This document shows, in pieces, positions 36,549-43,782 of a stretch of DNA of 64,000 nt (the stretch's first letter is position 1; each line of letters opens with the position of its first letter). The stretch spans positions 1,390,982 through 1,454,981 of the forward strand of contig CANMRT010000001.1 of assembly GCA_947500415.1 (NCBI GenBank), written 5' to 3'. The notes under the pieces were generated by a model, which was not told where the DNA came from, searched no databases, and saw nothing but the letters and a program-made list of their open reading frames with translations. The translations under genes were made by a program, and so were the position numbers. The DNA comes from an uncultured Roseicyclus sp. Its GTDB lineage: Bacteria; Pseudomonadota; Alphaproteobacteria; Rhodobacterales; Rhodobacteraceae.

Positions 36549-37481
36549 ATGAGCGACGAGATCACACAGGCCTTTGGCCATCCATCTGAACGGGCAAAAG
36601 CGACCGCAGGCGACGCGCCCCGCGACCGCATTTCCATGACCGACCACACCCGTGAGGTCGAAATCGGCGCGTTTCAGGCCGAGCGTGGCGTCACCCAGAA
36701 AATTCAGTTCGATGTGGTGGTTGAGGTCGAAACTCGCGCCGAACAGGCCGTCGACGACGTGGACCGCATCCTCAGCTACGACACGATTGTTGAGGCGATT
36801 GATGCTGCCCTTCAGGCGGAACGGGTAAATCTGCTGGAAACCCTGGCCGCCCGCATCGCCGATAGCATCCTAGAGCATCCGTTGGCCGCCCGCGTCTTCG
36901 TGCGGATCGGCAAGCTTGACCGAGGGCCCTACACCCTTGGCGTCGAAATCGTGCGCGCGCCCCCGTCGGGTCGCCGCCGCCTGCGTTTGCTTGCCGAAGC
37001 CGCCCCGCATCCCATTGTGGTATTCCTGTCGAACGAAGCCGTTGCCCGACCAGATTTACCCGCATTGCTCGACCGCCTCGAAGAAGCCGACGCGCCGCTG
37101 ATCCTTTGCGTGGAAGCCCCCGATCTGCCGCAACCAATGGCCGATCACGCCATGCCGCAGCGCCGGATTGCCTTGCTGGCGATTGAACAAGGCGCTTGGG
37201 TTCTGGCCGCCCGTGACCCACGTTGCGTCGTGGTTGATAGCCGAACCGAACTCGATTGGGCCATGAAACAAGGCCAGATCAGCGTCTGGGCTCCGTCAAA
37301 GCTTGTTCTTGATGCGGTTGAAGGGCCCGACAGTCATGTGACCGAACCTTTGGCATTGGCCAATTGGCTGGTCGAAGCGTTTGAAGCCTGCGCGATGCTG
37401 AAGTTCGGCGTGGAAGACGATCCACAATCCTTCGCGGCCGATGCCTTGCCAAACCTGGCAGATATCACCCAAGACGCATAA
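36549..37481 (+). CDS. folB: Dihydroneopterin aldolase with a long C-terminal extension
   Basis: The N-terminal 140 residues are a FolB domain that converts dihydroneopterin to 6-hydroxymethyl-dihydropterin for folate synthesis (EIGAFQAERGVTQKIQFDV, ILSYDTIVEAI, ETLAARIADSILEHP, VRIGKLDRGP). Classical FolB is about 120 residues; this one is 310. The extension (about 145-310) is alpha/beta in character and contains IVVFLSNEA and WAPSKLVLDAVEGPDSHVTE followed by LALANWLVEAF. That ending resembles the C-terminal part of amino-acid-kinase family proteins. ATG 36549 is used. It lies upstream of folP, with a convergent GNAT gene overlapping its end by 17 bases. Confidence 0.85.
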   Translation: MSDEITQAFGHPSERAKATAGDAPRDRISMTDHTREVEIGAFQAERGVTQKIQFDVVVEVETRAEQAVDDVDRILSYDTIVEAIDAALQAERVNLLETLAARIADSILEHPLAARVFVRIGKLDRGPYTLGVEIVRAPPSGRRRLRLLAEAAPHPIVVFLSNEAVARPDLPALLDRLEEADAPLILCVEAPDLPQPMADHAMPQRRIALLAIEQGAWVLAARDPRCVVVDSRTELDWAMKQGQISVWAPSKLVLDAVEGPDSHVTEPLALANWLVEAFEACAMLKFGVEDDPQSFAADALPNLADITQDA

Positions 37482-37908
37482 CGACCGCGCCATCCGAGCC
37501 CGCATCCGAGGGAGCAAAACCCGCCTTCTCCATGACACGCCGCGATGTGTCCGCCGCCCTGTCTACACGACCAAAAAACCGCTGCGCCCGCAATTCCGTG
37601 GTCGCATGGTCAAGCGCGCCGACAAGGAATTCGCTGGCCAACCCCTGACCCCAGACATCGGGCAGGAAGTGGAACAACACCTCAAGCCCATCATCGCCGA
37701 ACCCAAGGCGAAAACCGCCAACACCCACGTCGTGCCCGGCATGGGCCAGGGTCCACGGCGCAATACGGTGCCGGCTCCAATCCTGCATGTCGCGCTCAAG
37801 ATCATCCTCGCCACTCTGACCGAACAGCGACTGGTACAGCCCTAGCGCCAATGGGCCGGGCGCGCGCCCGGACAGGCGCATGGTTCGAAAAGCGGTGCGA
37901 TCCGTCAT
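37465..37908 (-). CDS. GNAT family N-acetyltransferase
   Basis: A 147-residue GCN5-related acetyltransferase of the RimJ/RimL type. It has the N-terminal TMRLSGRAPG, a middle VGGFRLGF strand, FHFLPDVWGQGLASEFL as the acetyl-CoA-binding region, and ADTSRRVMEKAGFAP near the end. The substrate cannot be read from sequence; an amino group on a small molecule or a protein N-terminus is typical. It is the only minus-strand gene between folB and folP and overlaps the folB 3' end. ATG 37908 is used, although ATG 37881 is possible. Confidence 0.85.
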   Translation of the reverse strand: MTDRTAFRTMRLSGRAPGPLALGLYQSLFGQSGEDDLERDMQDWSRHRIAPWTLAHAGHDVGVGGFRLGFGDDGLEVLFHFLPDVWGQGLASEFLVGALDHATTELRAQRFFGRVDRAADTSRRVMEKAGFAPSDAGSDGAVVMRLG

Positions 37909-38013
37909 TAAGTCAGCATCTCAGAGAACGAAGGTTTCTGCGAGCCTCAAGTTGATAGGGTTCCAACATCCTACAGGTCTTGCCCGTTTGCAGCCCACAG
38001 GTTACGCGACGCC

Positions 38014-39027
38014 ATGCGCCAGTATTTTCGTCCCATACCCAGCTGTGATCCCGCCCGCCCAAGCGGCGCACGCCCGCTTGCAGGCGGATGGACGTGGGTC
38101 GACCGTGTGGAAGTTCTGCAAAGGGGCCGCGAAGCGCAGATTGTTCCCCTCGCCGAAGTCCCCGATGACATAGCTGCGACCATGTCAGCCCGTCCGCAGG
38201 CGCTTGGACCGTTGACGTTGGATCGCCCGCGGCTGATGGGGATTCTCAACACAACGCCCGATAGCTTTTCGGACGGAAATCGGTTTCTTGAAACCAACAC
38301 TGCCGTTGCCCATGCGCAGGCCTTGTTGAATGAAGGTGCCGACCTGATCGACATCGGTGGGGAATCCACACGTCCAGGTGCAATGGAAGTCGACGTCGAT
38401 GAAGAAATCGCCCGCACCGCGCCAGTAATTACTGCTCTGACCGAAGGAAATCGCGCCTTCGTCAGTCTCGACACCCGCAAAGCCGTCGTTGCCGAAGCGG
38501 GGCTGGCTGCGGGCGCAGGCGCGATCAACGATGTCTCCGGTTTGCGGTTCGATCCACGCCTTGCAGAGGTCGCCGCCGCCTCGGGAATACCGTTAATCCT
38601 GATGCACTCCATCGGAACGCCTGAGACGATGCAAGGTGCGGCCGATACTGCTTATTCCGATGTGCTTCTCGACGTCTATGATGGGCTGGAGGCGGCGATT
38701 GAAACAGCCGTGCAGGCCGGGGTCGCGCGCAACCGCATCATCGTTGATCCCGGCATCGGCTTCGGAAAAACCGAGGCGCAAAACCTCGCGCTGATCTCTC
38801 GCGTTTCCCTGTTCCACACTCTGGGGTGTGCGATCCTGCTAGGCGTCTCACGCAAGGGCTTCATCGGGCGTATCTCGGGCGAGGCGCAGGCCGATCAGCG
38901 CGGCCCAGGGTCGGCGGCTATTGGCTTATGGGCCCTTGCGCAGGGCGTTCAAATTCTACGCGTACATGATATAAAGACGCACAAGCAGGCTATCGACCTG
39001 TGGTGGGCCGCAAACGCAGCCCCTTAA
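38014..39027 (+). CDS. folP: Dihydropteroate synthase
   Basis: Condenses 6-hydroxymethyl-dihydropterin pyrophosphate with p-aminobenzoate in folate synthesis, a TIM-barrel enzyme. Motifs are LMGILNTTPDSFSDGN (about residues 74-89), DLIDIGGESTRPGA, INDVSGLRFDP, IIVDPGIGFGKT and GVSRKGFIG. The first 70 residues are an N-terminal extension common in Rhodobacteraceae. ATG 38014 gives 337 residues. glmM follows after 24 bases. The intervening reading frame on the opposite strand upstream belongs to the GNAT gene, so folP needs its own promoter or read-through from folB. Confidence 0.96.
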   Translation: MRQYFRPIPSCDPARPSGARPLAGGWTWVDRVEVLQRGREAQIVPLAEVPDDIAATMSARPQALGPLTLDRPRLMGILNTTPDSFSDGNRFLETNTAVAHAQALLNEGADLIDIGGESTRPGAMEVDVDEEIARTAPVITALTEGNRAFVSLDTRKAVVAEAGLAAGAGAINDVSGLRFDPRLAEVAAASGIPLILMHSIGTPETMQGAADTAYSDVLLDVYDGLEAAIETAVQAGVARNRIIVDPGIGFGKTEAQNLALISRVSLFHTLGCAILLGVSRKGFIGRISGEAQADQRGPGSAAIGLWALAQGVQILRVHDIKTHKQAIDLWWAANAAP

Positions 39028-39051
39028 ATGGAACCGAGGTAAGAGTACGCG

Positions 39052-40395
39052 ATGACACGGAAACTTTTCGGCACCGACGGGGTGCGCGGGCAGGCGAATT
39101 CTTATCCGATGACCGCAGAAATGGCGCTGAAGATCGGCGCTGCCGCGGGTCGCTATTTCCGCCGCGACGGGGCGTCTGGGCACCGTGTTGTGATTGGCAA
39201 GGACACGCGACTTTCGGGCTACATGATCGAAAATGCGCTGACGGCGGGTTTTACCTCTACTGGCATGAACGTCCTTTTGCTCGGCCCTGTGCCAACGCCC
39301 GCCGTAGGAATGCTGACGCCTTCGATGCGCGCGGATGTGGGCGTGATGATTTCAGCCAGTCACAACCCTGCAGAAGACAATGGGATCAAATTGTTCGGCC
39401 CGGATGGCTTCAAGCTGAACGATGAGGCTGAGCGCACTATTGAAGAATATGCTTTGGGTGAGATCGAACCGGCGCAAGCTGCGAACATCGGGCGCGCCAA
39501 GCGGATTGATGATGGTCGTTTCCGCTACTTGGAGCGGGTAAAATCCACCTTTCCAAGTGCGCTAAGGCTCGACGGATTGAAGGTTGTGATCGATTGCGCG
39601 AACGGGGCAGCCTACCGCGCCGCTCCAGAAGTCCTGTGGGAATTGGGCGCCGAGGTGATCCCATTGGGGGTGGAGCCAAACGGTTTGAACATCAACCTTG
39701 GCTGCGGCTCCACCAAGCCTGAAGCGGCGGCGGAGAGGATCCGCGAAACTGGCGCTGACGTCGGTATTTGCCTCGATGGCGATGCGGACCGGGTGATCTT
39801 GATTGATGAGACCGGAGCGGTGGCCGATGGCGACCAGATCATGGCGCTGTTCGCGAACCGGTGGGCCGAAGACGGGCGCCTGAAGGGTGACACGCTGGCT
39901 GCGACAGTCATGTCGAACCTGGGGCTTGAGCGTTACCTCGCGGATCGCTCGATCCGCTTGCACCGCACAGCTGTGGGCGACCGTTATGTGGTTGAGGCGA
40001 TGCGGACGCACGGGTTGAACCTGGGCGGGGAGCAGTCGGGTCATATCGTGATGACGGATTATGCGACCACGGGCGACGGGCTTGTTGCGGGGTTGCAATT
40101 CCTAGCCGAAATGGTGCGGACGGGTAAACCTGCCAGCACTTTGACCCGCTCGTTCGAGAAGGTGCCGCAGTTGCTGAAAAACGTGCGTTACGGCGAGGGG
40201 GCGACGCCGCTTGACGCGCCGGAGGTCAAACAGGCGATTGCCGATGGCGAAGCTCGGTTGACCGGGACGGGGCGGCTTTTGATCCGCAAATCCGGGACCG
40301 AGCCGCTGATCCGGGTGATGGCCGAGGCCGAGGATGAGGGGCTGATGAAAGAGGTCGTGGACGATATCGTCGGCGCCGTTGAGGCCTCTGTTTGA
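39052..40395 (+). CDS. glmM: Phosphoglucosamine mutase GlmM
   Basis: Converts glucosamine-6-phosphate to glucosamine-1-phosphate for UDP-GlcNAc synthesis. Family signatures are [13 protein letters not shown] at the start, the phosphoserine loop [15 protein letters not shown] (Ser about residue 101), metal-binding [13 protein letters not shown], the sugar-binding GGEQSGHIV and the C-terminal phosphate loop [12 protein letters not shown]. The length of 447 residues is standard. It lies 24 bases after folP and forms a folP-glmM pair, an order that is widespread in Proteobacteria. Confidence 0.98.
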   Translation: MTRKLFGTDGVRGQANSYPMTAEMALKIGAAAGRYFRRDGASGHRVVIGKDTRLSGYMIENALTAGFTSTGMNVLLLGPVPTPAVGMLTPSMRADVGVMISASHNPAEDNGIKLFGPDGFKLNDEAERTIEEYALGEIEPAQAANIGRAKRIDDGRFRYLERVKSTFPSALRLDGLKVVIDCANGAAYRAAPEVLWELGAEVIPLGVEPNGLNINLGCGSTKPEAAAERIRETGADVGICLDGDADRVILIDETGAVADGDQIMALFANRWAEDGRLKGDTLAATVMSNLGLERYLADRSIRLHRTAVGDRYVVEAMRTHGLNLGGEQSGHIVMTDYATTGDGLVAGLQFLAEMVRTGKPASTLTRSFEKVPQLLKNVRYGEGATPLDAPEVKQAIADGEARLTGTGRLLIRKSGTEPLIRVMAEAEDEGLMKEVVDDIVGAVEASV

Positions 40396-40501
40396 GGCCT
40401 GCGTTTCACGTTGATCATTCATTTTTGAATAGGTTTTGCCAGTTTGGGCGGGATAGCCATTCATTCCTTAATGGGCAACGCGCACATTCGGTTCACTTAC
40501 T

Positions 40502-40514
40502 TCACGTATCGTGA
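40502..40514 (+). promoter_or_regulatory. Short palindrome in the glmM-thioesterase gap
   Basis: TCACG-TAT-CGTGA is a perfect 5+5 inverted repeat about 50 bases upstream of the thioesterase start at 40563. It could be a small operator. No promoter boxes are obvious next to it. Confidence 0.3.
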
Positions 40515-40562
40515 CGTAGCGTTTCGCTTTGGTTTGCCGCCCCATGGGCGCAGGCTTGCTCC

Positions 40563-40961
40563 ATGACCCCGCTCGATTTCGCCAAGCAAATCTTCGACGC
40601 GCAGCCCTTCACACGGATGCTGGGGGCGGAGCTTTTGGAGGCGTCTGCCGACGGGGTTGTCATGGCCCTCGACCTGGCACCGCATCACCTTCAACAGCAC
40701 GGCATCGTCCACGGCGGTGTGCTGAGCACAATGGCCGATCTGGCGCTGGCCTTTGCGGGCGGACTAGCTATGGGATCCGATGCGATCACGTCTGAATTCA
40801 AGATCAACTATATCCGGCCCGCGAATGGCAACGGATTGATCGCGAAGGGCGAGGCGATTGGCGTGACAAAGCGGCAGGCACTTGTCCGCGCGGAAATCTA
40901 TTGTGGTGAAACGCTTTGCTGCGCCGCACAGGGCACGATCCTGAAGGCCAAGGCGGGCTAG
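40563..40961 (+). CDS. PaaI family thioesterase (hotdog fold)
   Basis: A 132-residue acyl-CoA thioesterase of the PaaI/4HBT type, acting in the cytoplasm on a CoA thioester that sequence alone cannot name. The signature is QHGIVHGGVLSTMADLA, with the conserved HGG and the aspartate three residues after the methionine, then SEFKINYIRPANGNGL and a C-terminal beta strand ending CAAQGTILKA. ATG 40563 is used. It has its own 167-base upstream gap and converges with guaD, 13 bases apart. Confidence 0.9.
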   Translation: MTPLDFAKQIFDAQPFTRMLGAELLEASADGVVMALDLAPHHLQQHGIVHGGVLSTMADLALAFAGGLAMGSDAITSEFKINYIRPANGNGLIAKGEAIGVTKRQALVRAEIYCGETLCCAAQGTILKAKAG

Positions 40962-40974
40962 TAGGGCGCGGGTG

Positions 40975-42258
40975 TTAGCCCGAGACTGGCGTTCCCGCCA
41001 CGTAGACCTGCGCCACGGCGCGGTCGTCGCCCATCATGATTGTCGGAAACAACGCCTCCCAAATCGTGTCGGCCCGCGTGGCGCGCTGCGCGATGGCAGG
41101 CGTTGAGGCGAGGTCGAGGACGCAAATGTCAGCCTCCATCCCCTTGTCCAGCCGCCCGATCTTGTCGTCCAACCGCAGCGCTTGCGCCGATCCCGCCGTT
41201 GCGCGCCAGATCAGTTCTGCCGGGTGCAACGCTACGCCCCGCAACTGTGCGATTTCATAGGCCGCGGCCATCGTGCGCAGCATGGAAAAGCTGGAGCCAC
41301 CGCCGGTATCCGTCGCCAGACCCACGCGCATCCGGTCGGCCAGCCCCATGTCGAAAAGGCCGGAGCCGATGAACGTGTTGGAGGTTGGGCAATGGACAAG
41401 CGCCGCGCCGACCTCAGCGAGGCGGTCGATCTCTCGCGGTTCGAGATGGATAGCGTGGCCGTATAGGCCGTTTGCGCCGAGGAGGCCGTGGGCCTCGTAG
41501 GTATCAAGGTAATCCCGCGCGTTGGGATAAAGCGATTTGACCCAAGCGATTTCGTCCAATTGTTCGCTGAGATGGGTCTGCATCAGGCAATCGGGATGCT
41601 CGGACCAAAGCGCGCCGAGGGCGTCGAGTTGCTCAGGGGTGGAGGTGGGGGAGAAGCGGGGCGTAACGACGTAGGAGAGACGATCTTTCCCGTGCCAACG
41701 CTCCAACAGCGCCTTGCTGTCGTCGTAGGCGCTTTGGGCTGTGTCGCACAGGCCATCGGGCGCGTTGCGGTCCATACAGGTTTTGCCGGTCAGCGCGCGC
41801 AGGCCGCGACGGGCGGCCTCAGTAAAATAGGCGTCGACGCTTTCGGGATGGATCGTGGAAAAGCTCGCCACGGTTGTAGTGCCGCCAGCGAGAGTCAGAT
41901 CAAAGTAACGTGCAGCGATTTCAGCGGTATAGCTAGCGTCGTTAAAGCGCATTTCTTCGGGAAATGTGTAGGTGTTCAGCCAGTCGATCAGGCGCTTGCC
42001 CCAAGACGCGATGATCGCAGTTTGGGGGTAATGGGCGTGGGCGTCGACGAAACCGGGCACGATCAAATGTGCGCCGTGATCGGTCACAGTGGCTTGCGGA
42101 TGGGCGCGGCGCAGGTCGCCGGCCTCACCGGTTGCAGCGACTACGCCGCCGCGGATCAGTACACCGCCGCGCGACGTATGGCGTACGGCATCCGGCCCCT
42201 GCGTGCGCGGGTCGGCATCGTAGAACAGGCATTGCCCAAGGATCAGGCGGTCTTGCAT
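40975..42258 (-). CDS. guaD: Guanine deaminase
   Basis: Zinc amidohydrolase converting guanine to xanthine in purine salvage or catabolism. Metal-site motifs are visible: GFVDAHAHYPQ (HxH), LMQTHLSEQLDE, GHAIHLEPREID and GLATDTGGGSSFSML. The SWGKRLIDWLNTYTFPEE stretch near residue 90 is characteristic of GuaD. ATG 42258 has AAAGGG five bases upstream, giving 427 residues; a TTG at 42282 is less likely. It is divergent from mgtE with an 84-base gap. Together with the pyrimidine genes at 53-63 kb it shows capacity to use nucleobases. Confidence 0.93.
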   Translation of the reverse strand: MQDRLILGQCLFYDADPRTQGPDAVRHTSRGGVLIRGGVVAATGEAGDLRRAHPQATVTDHGAHLIVPGFVDAHAHYPQTAIIASWGKRLIDWLNTYTFPEEMRFNDASYTAEIAARYFDLTLAGGTTTVASFSTIHPESVDAYFTEAARRGLRALTGKTCMDRNAPDGLCDTAQSAYDDSKALLERWHGKDRLSYVVTPRFSPTSTPEQLDALGALWSEHPDCLMQTHLSEQLDEIAWVKSLYPNARDYLDTYEAHGLLGANGLYGHAIHLEPREIDRLAEVGAALVHCPTSNTFIGSGLFDMGLADRMRVGLATDTGGGSSFSMLRTMAAAYEIAQLRGVALHPAELIWRATAGSAQALRLDDKIGRLDKGMEADICVLDLASTPAIAQRATRADTIWEALFPTIMMGDDRAVAQVYVAGTPVSG

Positions 42259-42342
42259 CGCGGCCCTTTCAAATTGCGCCAATTGATAGCCCTTCCGCGC
42301 GGGTCATGTTAGGGGCAATCAACAGCAGCGACAGGGGGCAAA

Positions 42343-43731
42343 ATGGCGATCGAAGGTGAAGAACTCCTCGATGACGGGCGCGATGCTTATGCGCTTGATA
42401 TCTCGCTGAGGGCGGCCCTGCGCGCTGCGGTGGCCGCACAGGATGTGGCCTCCATCGATGCGTTGATGGAACCGTTACACCCCGCCGACATCGCCGACCT
42501 TCTGGAGCAGATCACGCCGGCTGAGCGCGAAGGCTGGCTATCGCTGTGGTCCAAAGGGATCGACGGTGAGGTGCTGTCGGAACTGGAAGAAGGCCTGCGC
42601 GAAGCGGTGCTGGCGATCCTGCCGGATCAGGTCATTGCCGACGCCGTGCGGGAACTCGATTCCGATGATGTGGTCGACCTTGTCGAGGACCTTGAGGGAG
42701 AGCAGCAGGAACAGATCCTCGACGCGCTGGAGCCTGCGGATAGAGCGGCGGTTGAGGCCGCGCTGAGTTACCCGGAAGAAACTGCCGGTCGCCTGATGCA
42801 GCGCGAGATCGTTGCCGTGCCGGAGCATTGGACGGTGGGCGAGGCGATTGACTACATCCGCGGGCAGGCAGGGCATCTGCCGGAGGAATTCTACCACATC
42901 ATCCTGACTGATCCGCGCATGAAACCAACGGGTTACGTGATGCTGGGGCGGCTGTTGGCCTCTGTCCGGCAGGTGCGGTTGTTGGACATAATCGAGGATA
43001 GTTTTCGCCCGATCCCGGCCAGCCAGCCCGAGGATGAGGTGGCCTACGCCTTCAACCAGTATCACCTGATTTCGGCCCCGGTGGTGGACGATGACGGGCG
43101 GCTTGTTGGCGTGATCACCATCGACGATGCGATGATCGTGCTGGATGAAGAGCACGAGGAAGACATCCTGCGATTGGCCGGTGTGGGCGAGGAATCATCG
43201 CTGTCGGATTCGGTGGTCGAGACCACGAAGCGCCGGTTCCCGTGGCTGTTCGTGAATTTGGTGACGTCGATCCTGGCGTCGCTGGTGATCGCGCAGTTTG
43301 AAGTGGCGTTGGCACAGATCGTAGCGCTGGCGGTTTTGATGCCCATCGTGGCGTCGATGGGGGGCAATGCGGGGACGCAGGCGCTGACCGTGGCGGTGCG
43401 CGCGATTGCGACGAAGGATTTGACTTCATCCAACCTGATGCGGGTGATCACGCGGGAGGCGGGCGTGGGTCTGATCAACGGATCGGTCTTTGCGGTGGTG
43501 ATGGGAATCGTTGGCGTGGTGTGGTTTGGCACGCCCATGTTGGGGGTCGTGATTGGCGCGGCGATGGTCATCAACCTGCTGGTCGCGGGGCTGGCGGGGA
43601 TCTTGGTGCCGGTGGTGTTGGACCGCTTGAAGATTGACCCGGCGCTGGCATCGGGGGCCTTTGTGACGACAGTCACGGATGTAGTGGGGTTCTTCTCGTT
43701 CCTCGGACTGGCAGTTATTTTGCTGCTTTAG
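42343..43731 (+). CDS. mgtE: Magnesium transporter MgtE
   Basis: Mg2+ channel of the inner membrane with a cytoplasmic sensor. It has an N domain (about residues 25-150, MEPLHPADIADLLEQITP), two CBS domains (about 155-275, with GRLMQREIVAVPEHWTVGEA and VVDDDGRLVGVITIDD), a plug helix and five membrane helices (about 310-460, with MPIVASMGGNAGTQALTV, the family hallmark). The length of 462 residues is normal. ATG 42343 is used. No Mg-responsive leader could fit in the 84-base upstream gap beyond a short one, and I see none. Confidence 0.96.
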   Translation: MAIEGEELLDDGRDAYALDISLRAALRAAVAAQDVASIDALMEPLHPADIADLLEQITPAEREGWLSLWSKGIDGEVLSELEEGLREAVLAILPDQVIADAVRELDSDDVVDLVEDLEGEQQEQILDALEPADRAAVEAALSYPEETAGRLMQREIVAVPEHWTVGEAIDYIRGQAGHLPEEFYHIILTDPRMKPTGYVMLGRLLASVRQVRLLDIIEDSFRPIPASQPEDEVAYAFNQYHLISAPVVDDDGRLVGVITIDDAMIVLDEEHEEDILRLAGVGEESSLSDSVVETTKRRFPWLFVNLVTSILASLVIAQFEVALAQIVALAVLMPIVASMGGNAGTQALTVAVRAIATKDLTSSNLMRVITREAGVGLINGSVFAVVMGIVGVVWFGTPMLGVVIGAAMVINLLVAGLAGILVPVVLDRLKIDPALASGAFVTTVTDVVGFFSFLGLAVILLL

Positions 43732-43782
43732 GCGGCATTTCACGTACTCCTCCAGCCAAACGCCTGTCCTCGCCGCTTTGGC

